A DNA stretch of 64,000 nucleotides, taken from positions 1-64,000 of the forward strand of contig NZ_MQMG01000005.1 of assembly GCF_001908025.1 (NCBI RefSeq), written 5' to 3'. The first letter of the stretch is position 1; each line of letters opens with the position of its first letter. This DNA comes from Geobacillus proteiniphilus. Its GTDB lineage: Bacteria > Bacillota > Bacilli > Bacillales > Anoxybacillaceae. Both the position numbers and the translations under genes were made by a program. The notes under the pieces are model-generated. The model did not search any database. It had not been told where the DNA came from and saw only the letters and a program-made list of their open reading frames with translations. This document shows, piece by piece, positions 1-8,936 of this stretch.

Positions 1-435
1 CCCTTCCTCGACGCCATTAAGGAGCGGCGACGGACGATGGAAACGGAGCCGGTTCCAGCCCATGTGCGGCACTTTATATGGCTCGCCGGTTTTCGTGACG
101 CCCGGAAAGCGGACGACGCGGCCGCGAAGCAAGCCAAGCCCTTTTGTCGGCCCATTTTCCTCGCTTTCGTCAAACAATAGCTGCATCCCTAAACAAATGC
201 CGAGCAGCGGCGTGCCGTTTTCAGCCGCCGAACGGATGAAAGCGGCTAGGCCTGTCTCATTTAAAATGTGCATCGCATCGCGAAACGAGCCGACACCGGG
301 CAAAATCAGCCCGCGCGCCTGCTCCAGCTCCTCTTTGTCGCCGCTTAGGACATACGGACAGCCGAGCCGCTCGAGCGCTTTGCTGACGCTGTATAAGTTG
401 CCCATGCCATAGTCGATGATCCCGATCATCGTCAT
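1..435 (-). CDS. hisH: Imidazole glycerol phosphate synthase, glutaminase subunit HisH (partial)
   Basis: Glutamine amidotransferase subunit of HisHF: it hydrolyses glutamine and passes ammonia to HisF, which forms imidazole glycerol phosphate in histidine synthesis. The first ~145 codons are present; the C-terminus lies beyond base 1. The N-terminus reads [15 protein letters not shown], the class I amidotransferase pattern, and the nucleophile elbow [10 protein letters not shown] with the catalytic Cys is visible. Two in-frame ATGs (435 and 429) compete. AAAGGA lies 5 nt before the first and 11 nt before the second, and family alignment favours MIGIIDYG at 429. It lies 181 nt downstream of hisB, an unusually wide gap for this operon. 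Confidence 0.95.
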   Translation of the reverse strand, partial: MTMIGIIDYGMGNLYSVSKALERLGCPYVLSGDKEELEQARGLILPGVGSFRDAMHILNETGLAAFIRSAAENGTPLLGICLGMQLLFDESEENGPTKGLGLLRGRVVRFPGVTKTGEPYKVPHMGWNRLRFHRPSPLLNGVEEG

Positions 436-502
436 CCCATTCCTTTCTTCGCTGATCCATGCCAATCGATCGTTTTCCATCATTCACCGAACAACTTGAT
501 GA

Positions 503-542
503 CGGCATGCCTTTTATGAACGGCGCTCCTTTCACGCGCGGG
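503..542 (-). repeat. Decayed copy of the hisB 3' end
   Basis: This 40-nt stretch in the hisB-hisH gap aligns without gaps to the last codons of hisB (620-659), 31 of 40 identical by eye. It still reads RVKGAPFIKGMP against [12 protein letters not shown] of HisB. The rest of the gap shows no recognisable gene. It looks like a remnant of a local duplication, but chance similarity cannot be fully excluded at this length. Confidence 0.5.
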
Positions 543-616
543 CCTCTCCTTGGCGCCCGGCCGCATTCCCTTTGCCCGCGGAACTCTTTCCCCACGGGGG
601 CGCCGCACTAGATCGG

Positions 617-1207
617 CTACAGCATCCCTTTTGTCGACGGAACACCTTTGACGCGCGGGTCGATCATCGTTGCTTCATCCAACGCCCGCCCGAGCGCCTT
701 AAACACCGCTTCGATCATATGGTGCGTATTGCGCCCGTAATGGACGATGACATGCAAGTTCATCCGCGCCTCAAGCGCCAGTTTCCACAAAAACTCATGC
801 ACGAGCTCGACATCAAACGCGCCGACTTTCGCTGCCGGAAACTCGCCGCGAAACTCAAAATGCGGGCGATTGCTCAAGTCGATCACAACTTGCGCCAAGG
901 CGTCATCCATCGGCACAAACGCATTGCCATACCGCTTGATCCCTTTTTTGTCGCCAAGCGCTTCCTTGATCGCCTGTCCGAGGCAAATGCCGATGTCTTC
1001 AGTCGTATGGTGGTCGTCAATATGCGTGTCGCCTTTGGCCTCAATGCGCAAATCGAACTGGCCGTGCTTGGCGAACAAATCGAGCATATGGGTTAAAAAC
1101 GGCACGCCCGTTTCCAGTTCCGCCTTCCCTTCGCCATCCAACGAAAGCGATAATTGAATGCTCGTCTCGTTCGTCGTTCTCGCGATCGTCGCTTCCCTTG
1201 CCATCAT
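617..1207 (-). CDS. hisB: Imidazoleglycerol-phosphate dehydratase
   Basis: Mn-dependent dehydratase converting imidazole glycerol phosphate to imidazole acetol phosphate. 196 aa, the usual monofunctional length, with no phosphatase domain. Both metal-binding signatures are visible: DDHHTTED near residue 64 and [15 protein letters not shown] near residue 154. ATG ATG at 1207/1204 follows AAAGGGGAA. The hisD stop TGA directly abuts the first ATG, so translation is probably coupled. Part of the minus-strand order hisZ-G-D-B-H, as in Bacillus and Geobacillus. Confidence 0.97.
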   Translation of the reverse strand: MMAREATIARTTNETSIQLSLSLDGEGKAELETGVPFLTHMLDLFAKHGQFDLRIEAKGDTHIDDHHTTEDIGICLGQAIKEALGDKKGIKRYGNAFVPMDDALAQVVIDLSNRPHFEFRGEFPAAKVGAFDVELVHEFLWKLALEARMNLHVIVHYGRNTHHMIEAVFKALGRALDEATMIDPRVKGVPSTKGML

Positions 1208-2482
1208 TCATTCCCCTTTCTCGAGCCGCACCTCAATGGCGCGCGCGTGCGCTTCCAGCCCCTCGAGGCGGGCAAAGGCGGCGATTTTTTCTCCATGTTG
1301 TTTCAATGCGGCTTCACTGTAAACGATCACGCTTGATTTTTTCACAAACTCATCGACGCCGAGACCGCTTGAAAACCTTGCCGTACCGTTCGTCGGCAGC
1401 ACGTGGTTCGGCCCGGCGAAATAGTCGCCGACCGGCTCGGAGCTGAAGCGGCCGAAAAACATCGCTCCCGCATGGCGGAGCCGGCCGAGCAGCGCGAGCG
1501 GTTCTGCCGTCATCACTTCCAAATGCTCCGGCGCCAGTTCGTTCACAACATCCACCGCTTCCTCAAGCGTCTCGGTGACGTAAATGGCGCCATAGTTCTC
1601 AAGCGCCGCTTGGGCAATGTCGCGGCGCGGCAGCGTTTCAAGCTGCCGTTCGACTTCGCTCGCCACCGCCATCGCCAATTTCATCGACGGCGTCACCAAA
1701 ATGGCCGACGCCCGCACGTCATGCTCGGCTTGCGACAACAAATCCGCCGCAATCTCATCCGGTCGGGCCGTTTCATCGGCGAGCACAACAATTTCGCTCG
1801 GCCCAGCGATCATGTCGATCGCCACATGCCCGAACACTTCCCGCTTCGCCAATGCCACATAAATATTGCCCGGCCCGAAAATTTTATCAACCGGCCGAAT
1901 CGTTTCCGTCCCGTAAGCAAGCGCGGCGATCGCCTGCGCGCCGCCGACTTTGTAAATTTCCGTCACGCCGAGTTCATAGGCGGCGGCCAGCACCCCAACC
2001 GGGAGCGTGCCGTCTTTGTTTGGCGGCGAGGTGATGACAATCCGTTTCACCCCCGCCACTTGTGCGGGAATGACGTTCATAAGCACAGACGACGGATAAG
2101 CGGCCGTCCCGCCTGGCACGTACAATCCGACCGCATCGAGCGGCGTCACTTTTTGCCCGAGAATCGTGCCGTCTTCTTTCGTCATCAACCATGATTCGCG
2201 TTTTTGCCGCTCATGGTAGTCGCGAATGTTCGCCGCCGCTTGGCGAATGATCTCAAGCATCTCCGCGCTCATCACCGCATGCGCGCGCTTCATTTCCTCT
2301 TCCGTCACCTTGAGCGAATCCAAGCGGACGCCGTCAAACCGTTCTGTATATTCTTTGAGCGCCGCATCGCCGCGGGCGCGCACGTTGGCGATGATATCAA
2401 GCACCGCGCGCCGCTGCTCCTCCGTTCCGCTTTCAATCGTGCGCCGCAGCGAAACGCCGCCTCGGATCCGTTCGATTTTCAT
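1208..2482 (-). CDS. hisD: Histidinol dehydrogenase
   Basis: Zn- and NAD-dependent four-electron oxidation of histidinol to histidine, the last step of the pathway. 424 aa from ATG 2482, which follows the Shine-Dalgarno AAAGGGGAG. The frame is open for another 43 codons upstream, but that extension has no family resemblance. Signatures seen include [14 protein letters not shown] and the late motif [15 protein letters not shown] 153-nt gap separates it from hisG, with no gene in it. Its stop touches the hisB start. Confidence 0.97.
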   Translation of the reverse strand: MKIERIRGGVSLRRTIESGTEEQRRAVLDIIANVRARGDAALKEYTERFDGVRLDSLKVTEEEMKRAHAVMSAEMLEIIRQAAANIRDYHERQKRESWLMTKEDGTILGQKVTPLDAVGLYVPGGTAAYPSSVLMNVIPAQVAGVKRIVITSPPNKDGTLPVGVLAAAYELGVTEIYKVGGAQAIAALAYGTETIRPVDKIFGPGNIYVALAKREVFGHVAIDMIAGPSEIVVLADETARPDEIAADLLSQAEHDVRASAILVTPSMKLAMAVASEVERQLETLPRRDIAQAALENYGAIYVTETLEEAVDVVNELAPEHLEVMTAEPLALLGRLRHAGAMFFGRFSSEPVGDYFAGPNHVLPTNGTARFSSGLGVDEFVKKSSVIVYSEAALKQHGEKIAAFARLEGLEAHARAIEVRLEKGE

Positions 2483-2635
2483 CGTTCGCTCCCCTTTCTG
2501 TGACGTCCATCGGTTTTCGTCCATTGGCAACCTGCTATTTTCCAACGGCGTTGTCAACGCCGCTCCGCCATTCCCGAATCTCCACCAACCCATTCTTCGG
2601 AAACCGCCCATTTCCGCTCTGTCACACCTTTTTTC

Positions 2636-3262
2636 CTACGGCTGGGGAATGACCGCCGCCAATCGGTCGACCAACCGTTCAATGTCCCCGCCGTTTAGCC
2701 GGTAGCTCGCCGGGTTGACGATCAGGCGCGACGTCACCTCGGCGATCCGTTCAAGCTCGACAAGCCCGTTTTCTTTCAACGTCCGCCCCGTGGAAACGAT
2801 GTCCACGATCCGGTCGGCAAGGCCGATCAGCGGGGCGAGTTCAATGGATCCGTTCAGGCGGATGATTTCGACTTGCTCGCCTTGCTCGCGAAAATACGTT
2901 GACGCGATGTTCGGGTATTTCGTCGCCACCCTTGGTGCGATTTCGTTCATCTTGGCGCCGGGCAGCCCGGCGACCGCCAAATGGCAGCGGCTGATTTGCA
3001 AATCGAGCAGTTCATACACATCCCGTTCTTCTTCCATCAGCACGTCCTTGCCGGCAATGCCCAAATCCGCGACCCCATGCTCGACATAGGTGACGACATC
3101 CATCGGTTTCGCCAAAATAAAGCGCATCTGTTCCTCCGCCACCTCGATCACGAGCTTGCGCGACTCGGTAAATTCCGGCGGCAGCTGGTAATCGGCCTGG
3201 CGGAGAAGTTCGAGCGCTTCGTCAAAAATGCGCCCTTTTGGCATGGCAATCGTCAGCATCAT
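2636..3262 (-). CDS. hisG: ATP phosphoribosyltransferase catalytic subunit (short form)
   Basis: First committed step of histidine synthesis: transfers phosphoribosyl from PRPP to ATP. 208 aa is the short HisG form, which lacks the C-terminal regulatory domain and needs HisZ, encoded immediately upstream. [15 protein letters not shown] at the N-terminus and the PRPP-loop-like [14 protein letters not shown] near residue 155 are typical. Starts at 3262 or 3259 are both possible; AAGGAGG lies 4 nt before the first ATG and 7 nt before the second, so 3259 may be the true start. Confidence 0.97.
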   Translation of the reverse strand: MMLTIAMPKGRIFDEALELLRQADYQLPPEFTESRKLVIEVAEEQMRFILAKPMDVVTYVEHGVADLGIAGKDVLMEEERDVYELLDLQISRCHLAVAGLPGAKMNEIAPRVATKYPNIASTYFREQGEQVEIIRLNGSIELAPLIGLADRIVDIVSTGRTLKENGLVELERIAEVTSRLIVNPASYRLNGGDIERLVDRLAAVIPQP

Positions 3263-3437
3263 TCTTCCTCCTTGCTCCTCATCATGTCAAATGCGGCGCT
3301 GGGCCTCGAGTACACCGCATGCTCTCCACCGCCATGGGCAGCCTCTCCCGTCCGTTCTTCGCATCCGCTCTGTCCCGCCAATCGCTGCCGTTTTCAACAG
3401 CGTCGATGACCAACCGGCGGCCCCTTCTCTGTTATGT

Positions 3438-4622
3438 TCACTGCCCATCGCGCCCGCTGCGGCCAAGCAAATACACGATCGACCGATAGCGCTGGCTGTA
3501 GGCGTCAATATCGCGAATGCCGGCGATATGCTGCAAGACGACGCGCTTGCCTTCCGCCCGTTTCGCTTCGGCCAATTCCACCGCTTCCGCCAGCCGCTCT
3601 TGGCTGAACACGATGCATTCGATGTCGCCGCGCACATCCGTTTCCCCGATCGCCTCGATCAAACGGTCGACGCGCAAGCCAAACCCTGTCGCCGGCGCCG
3701 GGCGGGAAAACTTCCCAAGCAAATCATCATACCGGCCGCCGTTGCCGATCGGGAATCCCACTTGCTCGGCGTACACTTCAAATAAAATGCCGGTGTAATA
3801 GCTCATATGGCTCACGAGCGCCATATCGAGCTTCACCGCTTCGGCCACCCCGTACGTCCTAAGCGCCGCCATGAGCGCCTCCAGCTCATCGGCCGCCCGC
3901 CGTCCTTCGTCGCTTGTGACGAGCGTTTTCGCCTTTTCCATCACTTCCGTTCCGCCGCGCAACGCAAGCAAATCCAACAGCCGCTTTTGATCGATCGACG
4001 AAAGCGGCCACGACTTCACATGTTCGCGGTAGCCGACGTAATTTTTTTCATACAAAAAGCGGCGGAGCGCGCTCGCCCGCTCTTCATTCCCTAAAATCTC
4101 CAAAAACAGTGCGTTCACATACCCAATATGACCGACCGCCACGGAAAACCGGCCCAGCCCTACGCGCTTCAACAACGCCACCATTAAGCTAATGACCTCG
4201 GCGTCGGCGGTCACCGTGCCGTCGCCGATCAGCTCGACGCCAATCTGTTCGAACTCCGCCGGCCGCCCCCCTTCGCGCTGCTGGGCGCGGAACACATTGG
4301 CGTTGTACGCCAACCGGAGCGGATTGCCGTCTTCATACAACCGCGACGCCGCCACCCGGGCGATCGGCGCCGTCATATCAGGTCGGAGCACGAGCGTATG
4401 CCCTTGCTGATCGAGGAGCTTAAACAGCCGATGATCGGCAATCGCCGACGCCGCCCCGACCGTTTCATAATATTCCAACGTCGGCGTTTCGATAAACTCG
4501 TACCCCCAGCGCTCAATTTCTTCCGCCATCACCGAGCGCACTTGTTTTTTCAACTCATATAAAAACGGCAGCGTATCGCGCATGCCTAACGGTTTTTCAA
4601 ACATGAACAGCTTTTTTGCCAT
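3438..4622 (-). CDS. hisZ: ATP phosphoribosyltransferase regulatory subunit
   Basis: Class II histidyl-tRNA synthetase-like protein without aminoacylation function; it forms the octameric HisGZ complex and confers histidine feedback control. 394 aa, starting MAKKLFMFEKPLGMRDTLP. Motif 2-like RLAYNANVFRAQQ and the GGRYDDLLGKF region are visible. The frame is open to 4715, but that extension runs across the promoter at 4687-4715, so ATG 4622 is preferred. First gene of the histidine operon. Confidence 0.96.
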   Translation of the reverse strand: MAKKLFMFEKPLGMRDTLPFLYELKKQVRSVMAEEIERWGYEFIETPTLEYYETVGAASAIADHRLFKLLDQQGHTLVLRPDMTAPIARVAASRLYEDGNPLRLAYNANVFRAQQREGGRPAEFEQIGVELIGDGTVTADAEVISLMVALLKRVGLGRFSVAVGHIGYVNALFLEILGNEERASALRRFLYEKNYVGYREHVKSWPLSSIDQKRLLDLLALRGGTEVMEKAKTLVTSDEGRRAADELEALMAALRTYGVAEAVKLDMALVSHMSYYTGILFEVYAEQVGFPIGNGGRYDDLLGKFSRPAPATGFGLRVDRLIEAIGETDVRGDIECIVFSQERLAEAVELAEAKRAEGKRVVLQHIAGIRDIDAYSQRYRSIVYLLGRSGRDGQ

Positions 4623-4686
4623 GTCCCCACGCCCTTTATCAAAATGCTTTAGTTTGCTAATATGGTAGAGAAGTGAAGTTATTAGT

Positions 4687-4715
4687 AGTTTACTCCTTTG
4701 CGGCCACAGCGTCAA
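4687..4715 (-). promoter_or_regulatory. Sigma-A promoter of the his operon
   Basis: On the minus strand TTGACG (4715-4710), a 17-nt spacer, then TAAACT (4692-4687). Transcription would start about 55-60 nt upstream of hisZ ATG 4622. No T-box or attenuator hairpin was seen in the short leader. Confidence 0.75.
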
Positions 4716-4727
4716 GGGGGGAATGCT

Positions 4728-5109
4728 TCACAAATAACAAAACGGACAAGATCGCTTCAAAAAAGGAAGCGCTTGTCCATTTCGTTCCATGTCGCATAGG
4801 CGATTATCCACACTAATGGAATAAATCCCTAACAAAGTAGAGTACTTATTTAGATTTTCAATCCAGTAGCTATTCCCTTTTGTATCGGTAAAATGGGCAG
4901 TAAAATTTGGTCGGTAAGATGAGCCGCCAGCTATATTCACGACCCAACGCACAACCTTGTTTCTATTGTAAGTCAGTTGATTAGTGCTTAAATCCACTTC
5001 TAAAGGATAAAACGCAGGAAATACATTTGCTGCCACTGTTTTGTTCGTTCCTATCATTATGCTCACACTTAAAAACCAGTATAGTAACAAAGCCGCGTAA
5101 TTTGTTCAT
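4728..5109 (-). pseudogene. Remnant of a small secreted-protein gene, frameshifted in the signal peptide
   Basis: No known family recognised. ATG 5109 follows a GGTGGT ribosome site and begins MNKLRGFVTI. The hydrophobic signal-like stretch LLYWFLSVSIMIG and the mature part (VAANVFPAFYPLEVDL, then GGSSYRPNFTAHFTDTKG) are in a different frame. The gene therefore needs a one-base shift near 5090, or an unlikely TTG start at 5090 with no ribosome site. The reading frame also runs through the hairpin at 4744-4778, which suggests that the original stop is lost. The fragment is more AT-rich than the his genes. Confidence 0.55.
4744..4778 (-). terminator. Hairpin, probable intrinsic terminator at the edge of the accessory block
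   Basis: GGACAAG (4744-4750) pairs with CTTGTCC (4772-4778) and CGCTTC with GAAGCG inside it, with a two-base bulge. On the minus strand it is followed by the T-rich GTTTTGTTATTTG. It would end transcripts from the block before the his promoter. Confidence 0.6.
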
Positions 5110-5125
5110 AGAATGACCACCCTAG

Positions 5126-5455
5126 TTAATAGCTTAAGCTAGGATTATAAATGGATGTAGACGCCGTCGTATACTCTTCATTGCCGAAACTAACATTTGC
5201 AGCGATCTCCGCACCCCTTGGCAGCCCAATAGAGATTCCTAGATCCGCAGCCCATGTGTCATGCCCGTACCAAGCCTTAAAGGCAGAATAAGTTGTTGAT
5301 TTGATTTTTGACTCGTCATTGCCAATTAAATACACATACGTCGTTCCTTTCGCGTCATACGCCGTACTGGTTAAATCATATAGAAAACCTACGCCCGACA
5401 GACGATCTTCATCAGTCGCATTATAAATGTTCTTTGTGTCCCAATCTTTTTATCA
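5126..5455 (-). pseudogene. C-terminal fragment of an unknown secreted protein
   Basis: An open frame of about 108 codons reads KDWDTKNIYNATDEDRLSG and ends NEEYTTASTSIYNPSLSY. It has no start codon at its 5' end: TGA and TAA lie immediately upstream, close to the junction with a copy of the yvoF 3' end at 5461. The composition (Thr, Ser, Tyr, Gly rich) resembles other small exported proteins. It appears to have been cut by the recombination that created the repeat. Family unknown. Confidence 0.5.
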
Positions 5456-5460
5456 CTTTT

Positions 5461-5531
5461 TCTGGAAATCTTCATTTTTCCAAACAAAACCCTGCCCCCA
5501 TTCAATTGGAAGGCGGTTCATTCGTGCGGAC
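5461..5531. repeat. Third, shortest copy of the yvoF 3' end and terminator
   Basis: From the TTTCTGG-like start through ATTTTTCCAAACAAAA to TTCGTGCGGA this matches 8883-8950 and 6913-6981. It includes the GC hairpin that acts as the yvoF terminator. Similarity stops abruptly at 5531, and a small inverted repeat (CTGTTGT/ACAACAG) follows. Confidence 0.85.
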
Positions 5532-5651
5532 TGTTGTCGATCCCACAACAGATGGTGCTCAATAATGAATATTTTGTCTCTTTAATGAATTCGATGTTTC
5601 AGTGCTATAATTGTTGGTAAGTGAAAATATTGAAAAAAATTTCTAGATGTC

Positions 5652-5839
5652 ATGGAACTTAAGCATACTTTAAAAATCATGATAGCCGAATCCGACATAA
5701 ACAACATGGCTGCGATCGCCAAGCATTTGTGACATTTCGTTCATCTATTAATAACAACTCGTTAAGGGCTGTCGACTTTATAAAGGTTTGCGGATTGATG
5801 GGGGATGGAATTGCGGTTAGAGATACAAAGTCTCAATGA
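5652..5839 (+). pseudogene. Broken small HTH regulator, possible antitoxin partner
   Basis: ATG 5652 reads MELKHTLKIMIAESDINNM then AAIAKHL and hits TGA at 5730. The same kind of protein continues in another frame from 5732 as TFRSSINNNSLRAVDFIKV and ends at 5839. Together these make a short XRE-like DNA-binding protein with part of the helix-turn-helix missing and the frame shifted. It lies directly upstream of the PemK/MazF-like gene on the same strand. No database search was possible; the family call rests on the INNN...DF pattern common in Firmicute HTH proteins. Confidence 0.6.
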
Positions 5840-5867
5840 TCGTTTTAACGGAGAGAGGAGAGAAACC

Positions 5868-6437
5868 ATGTTAAAAAAGTTGCATGAGAATAAAGATTTG
5901 GTAAGAGCAATGAATAGACAGCTAATGGAACTGCAAAAAATCATTGAGAATATGGACGAAAAGCGGGGAAGAATATTTATTGAGTGGCTTGAAACACAAA
6001 ACAAATATCTCGTCTGGGAAGAAACATTTGACCCATCTTACCTAAGAGCTTATAAGCGGTCAGAAATCGTTTTAGCGCATTTTGGCTTTAATGTTGGCGC
6101 TGAATTCGGCGGCATGCACTATGCTGTTGTCATTCGCGATAGTTCAAAAAACAATCCCGTCGTCAACGTCGTTCCTTTATCTTCGTTAGACGAAAACGAA
6201 ACAGAACAGGATGTACATAAAGACTCGGTCTTTTTAGGTACGATTGAGGGACTGAACGAAAAAAAGGCAGTGGCCATTCCAAACCAAATGCGCCCTATAA
6301 GCAAAATTCGCATTTTCAAACCCAAAAAAGCAAAAGACGGCGTTTTCAAATTAACAAGCGAACAAATGGACTTGATTGACGAAAAAATCCGTAGGATGTA
6401 CACTAAACTTAGAAAAGATCCAGAAAACCGTTCTTGA
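5868..6437 (+). CDS. PemK/MazF-like toxin with an N-terminal coiled-coil extension
   Basis: 189 aa. The C-terminal ~120 residues carry the PemK/MazF-type barrel pattern: VLAHFGFNVGAEFGG, HYAVVIRD, then VVNVVPLSS, with a charged C-terminus. Known members are mRNA interferases inhibited by an antitoxin. The first ~60 residues (MLKKLHENKDLVRAMN...) are helical and charged, an extension seen in some Firmicute homologues. ATG 5868 is chosen because GGAGAGAGGAGAG precedes it; the frame is open 21 codons further. No intact antitoxin is adjacent, only the broken HTH gene. Alternative: an orphan PemK-fold protein of other function. Confidence 0.75.
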   Translation: MLKKLHENKDLVRAMNRQLMELQKIIENMDEKRGRIFIEWLETQNKYLVWEETFDPSYLRAYKRSEIVLAHFGFNVGAEFGGMHYAVVIRDSSKNNPVVNVVPLSSLDENETEQDVHKDSVFLGTIEGLNEKKAVAIPNQMRPISKIRIFKPKKAKDGVFKLTSEQMDLIDEKIRRMYTKLRKDPENRS

Positions 6438-6580
6438 CACTTCTGTCAAAATGCTTTATTATTTTCTTTGCATGAGATTCGGAAAACAAGCATACGATAA
6501 ATAATGCCCTTTGAGTTCCTTGAACTCAAGTGCGGCCAAAAATATTTTTCAACTGACCGCCGCATGCGCGGTCCAAAAGG

Positions 6581-6611
6581 AAAAGCCGCCCCATTTACGG
6601 GGCGGCTTTTT
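6581..6611. terminator. Strong bidirectional intrinsic terminator
   Basis: A perfect 12-bp stem, AAAAGCCGCCCC with GGGGCGGCTTTT, six-base loop. It lies 144 nt after the PemK-like gene and would stop transcription from both sides. Apart from this hairpin, 6438-6734 holds nothing I can support. Confidence 0.85.
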
Positions 6612-6734
6612 ACGTGTTTCGCTGACTTTGCATCTTGTGAACTCTCTCTTATCCACCTTCACCGAAAGTTGTTATTCCCATTCTCACCTAAACAGGTTAG
6701 ACATGAAAAGCCCAATATCGTTTATCATATAGGC

Positions 6735-6875
6735 ATGTACATGCGACGAGCCACACGCAAAAACAAAGACGGAACGACCGTAGCGTATCTCCAGCTTGCT
6801 CACAACGAATAGGATCCGAAGGCCAAATGGACGAAAGCGAAGGTGATGGGGATGGGAGGAATTTTGTTTGCCTAG
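6735..6875 (+). pseudogene. N-terminal remnant of a transposase (IS1634-like)
   Basis: ATG TAC ATG opens a frame reading MYMRRATRKNKDGTTVAYLQ then LAHNE, stop TAG, DPKAKWTKAKV and a second stop. This resembles the beginning of IS4/IS1634-type transposases common in Geobacillus (basic start, YLQLAHNEWDPKA...KV). Only ~45 codons remain; the next ~35 nt lead into a yvoF-3' repeat. The family call is from memory of such proteins and not from a search. Confidence 0.55.
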
Positions 6876-6910
6876 TGATCGTCGAACTCAGGTAAACAAT
6901 TCCCTCACTT

Positions 6911-7044
6911 TTTCTGGCCCCTCATTTTTCCAAACAAAAACCCGCCCCCGTTCAATCGGAAGGCGGTTTGTTCGTGCGGACAATGCGCATCGGGCAGCCG
7001 GCGGCCATCGCTCCGGGCGGGACGTCTTGATGGACGACGGTGCC
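6911..7044. repeat. Second copy of the yvoF 3' end and terminator
   Basis: 134 nt matching 8881-9014 with about 11 differences by eye. It covers the last ~31 codons of yvoF, its stop and its terminator hairpin (6942-6966, with the A-run that is the T-tract of the minus strand). Homology ends sharply at 7044, 10 nt before the stop of the next minus-strand gene. Here it probably serves as that gene's terminator. Confidence 0.9.
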
Positions 7045-7054
7045 AAGAATGCCG

Positions 7055-7753
7055 CTAACGGCAAGAAACCACTTGCATGTACAAAACTCGATGGTCATCA
7101 GCATCGACCGTGATGAACAACGAATCAAACATGTGGCTCAAAAGACGGATCGCTTCCAAGTCTTTTAACTCATCTCTGAACGTCCAACCTTGTGGAAATA
7201 CCGTGAACACACCTTCTGTTTGGCCAAACGTATGTTGAATGAACGAAATGCAGCGCATGGTGTCGGGATCGATGTGCGTCAGCGGCTTGATTTCGCTCCT
7301 TCGTACTTCATAGTGGACCTGGTTTCTCCTGTGCAAATGGACATATCGATGTTCCAGCAATTCCGGTTGTCCAAGGAAATAGAGCTGCCTCACCATGGTG
7401 GCAATCATCCCTCTTTTTAACATTGTTTGGAAACGGTGTTTCGAATCCTTTCTTATATGTCGGAGCTGCAAGCGATGGAGTTGATCGTCGATATATACGC
7501 CAGAAACGTTATGAAAATGAACCGCAATCTCACGGAAAGCAATGTCCTCCATCTCTCGGTTTGGAATGGGGATAACCGTGACCAATTCAGGCACATCATA
7601 CAGCACATGCTCGGCAAGGAAAAACTGGGCAAGCGTAGAAAAGGGAGGCTTATCACTGTCCAACTCGATCGGCTGCAGTCGAAATGACTCTTCGTTTCGG
7701 TTCGGGTCGATTTGCGGTGGTTGGAAAAACGAACGTTGATACCACTTCATCAT
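7055..7753 (-). CDS. Unknown protein
   Basis: 232 aa from ATG 7753, after AAGGATG in the leader; the frame is open to 7804. No family recognised, no signal peptide, no membrane segment. The protein is rich in His, Arg and aromatic residues (for example HLHRRNQVHYEVRR), with a mixed alpha/beta look. It ends 10 nt from the copied yvoF 3' end, so it may have been carried in with that repeat. An upstream AT-rich region of ~180 nt separates it from the next gene. Probably a real gene, since the frame is intact and a ribosome site is present. Confidence 0.6.
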   Translation of the reverse strand: MMKWYQRSFFQPPQIDPNRNEESFRLQPIELDSDKPPFSTLAQFFLAEHVLYDVPELVTVIPIPNREMEDIAFREIAVHFHNVSGVYIDDQLHRLQLRHIRKDSKHRFQTMLKRGMIATMVRQLYFLGQPELLEHRYVHLHRRNQVHYEVRRSEIKPLTHIDPDTMRCISFIQHTFGQTEGVFTVFPQGWTFRDELKDLEAIRLLSHMFDSLFITVDADDHRVLYMQVVSCR

Positions 7754-7934
7754 AATATTTACATCCTTTTTACGAAATATAGATCCTTTAAAGGCTAGAC
7801 TCAAGATACCCCATATTTAATTCTAAAAAATCAAAGATCGTTCATAGTTTTAGACAAAATCATTTATTCAAGTTCCTAAAATTATTTTATAATGAAAGTC
7901 CTAGATGCAAGGTTGGTAACTCTGTATGCTCCTT

Positions 7935-8393
7935 TTAGTCCATACACAGTCCCCCATAATTCGGAATAATAAGTACCTGGTCCCACATACATTTCCACTT
8001 GACTATATGTCCCCCAGTAAATAAAGTCTCTCTCTCACTATCTACATATATTCCACCAGGTTTATAAATATAAACTGTTGTGGATATGGAGCTAATCACA
8101 TCGTTAACCAACGTATATTTTGTATTACAAACAGCAACCCCATGACCTCCGTCTCTACAAGTAACGGTCGCACTTCCATATGAACTCGCCTTGTTAGAAA
8201 TATTTGCATTGGACGACTGAGTTATAAACACTGGGATCAATTCGTACACTGTGGTCACAGAAGATACGTGCGAACTTTCCGGAGTAGAAACAGTAGTAAT
8301 ATTCCCATCACTAGCAGATACTATTGGGGTGCAAAAAAGATTAGATAGTCCAAATAAAAACAAAAACATAAAAACCACTATGTTTTTTACCAT
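7935..8393 (-). CDS. Small secreted protein of unknown function
   Basis: 152 aa. ATG 8393 follows AAAGGAG with 7-nt spacing. The N-terminus MVKNIVVFMFLFLFGLSNLF with CTPIVSASD after it is a clear Sec signal peptide, probably cleaved after ASA. The mature part is Ser/Thr/Val rich with four cysteines (VTCRDGG, VAVCNTK, KWKCMW, GGLCMD), possibly two disulfides. Low GC relative to the core genes suggests acquisition. It resembles in style the decayed secreted genes at 4.7-5.5 kb, but I see no clear alignment. Confidence 0.65.
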   Translation of the reverse strand: MVKNIVVFMFLFLFGLSNLFCTPIVSASDGNITTVSTPESSHVSSVTTVYELIPVFITQSSNANISNKASSYGSATVTCRDGGHGVAVCNTKYTLVNDVISSISTTVYIYKPGGIYVDSERETLFTGGHIVKWKCMWDQVLIIPNYGGLCMD

Positions 8394-8880
8394 CGCATAT
8401 CTCCTTTCCGTGAAAATGCGCGAACCTTGATGGGCCATTTTCCTGCTCAGATGAAGAGCAAAATTTGCTCATGTGGGATGTTTCTCTAATTGAAAGAGAG
8501 TTGGGATGATCCACCTTTTTCGTTAAATCACCGGTCTTCTAGGAGGCAAAATCATGATGGGGTCAGAACATATCATCATGGGAAGAATCCGCTTTTTCTC
8601 CAATGAATGAAAGCCGCTCACCTCATATCCTCACATCCTTTCAATCCATTCATTTACTTTAAACTCATATTTCGCAACCTTTGCATAATATACAAAAAAA
8701 CAACCCGGATATTCGCATAAAAATAATTTTTTATACAAAAATTGTAAAATAATTAATTTTTATTCGGTCAAATCGGGCTTATTTCGAATTTTTATTCAGG
8801 GTGCGAAATGTGAGTTTAAACATAATATCTATTTGAATTGTAAAAAAAAAAGAATAATATGTCAACACTTTCCATAACTT
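8394..8880. other. AT-rich intergenic tract with a MITE
   Basis: No gene supported. It holds the MITE-like element at 8660-8820. Around 8520-8560 is a TCACCGGTCTTCTAGGAGG-like stretch that loosely recalls the tract at 29105-29135, perhaps old IS ends. Confidence 0.5.
8660..8820. repeat. MITE-like element with 22-bp terminal inverted repeats
   Basis: The left end TTTAAACTCATATTTCGCAA (plus CC) at 8660-8681 is matched, inverted, by 8799-8820 at 20 of 22 positions. The 117-nt interior is extremely AT-rich and has no coding capacity. Ends of the type AAACTCA(C)ATTTCGCA are what one expects from an IS-derived element; no flanking target duplication was evident. Confidence 0.7.
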
Positions 8881-8902
8881 TGTCTGACCCCTCATTTTTC
8901 CA

Positions 8903-8936
8903 AACAAAAACCCGCCCCCATTCAATTGGAAGGCGG
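8903..8936 (-). terminator. yvoF terminator, overlapping the stop codon
   Basis: On the minus strand CCGCC...GGCGG closes a hairpin whose 5' arm lies inside the last yvoF codons and whose loop contains the TGA stop, followed by TTTTTG. This is the unit copied at 6911-7044 and 5461-5531. Confidence 0.8.

Noticed and set aside
6868-7113. Plus-strand open frames across the yvoF-3' repeats (also at 8859-9128)
   Set aside because: They merely read the complementary strand of the duplicated yvoF end.
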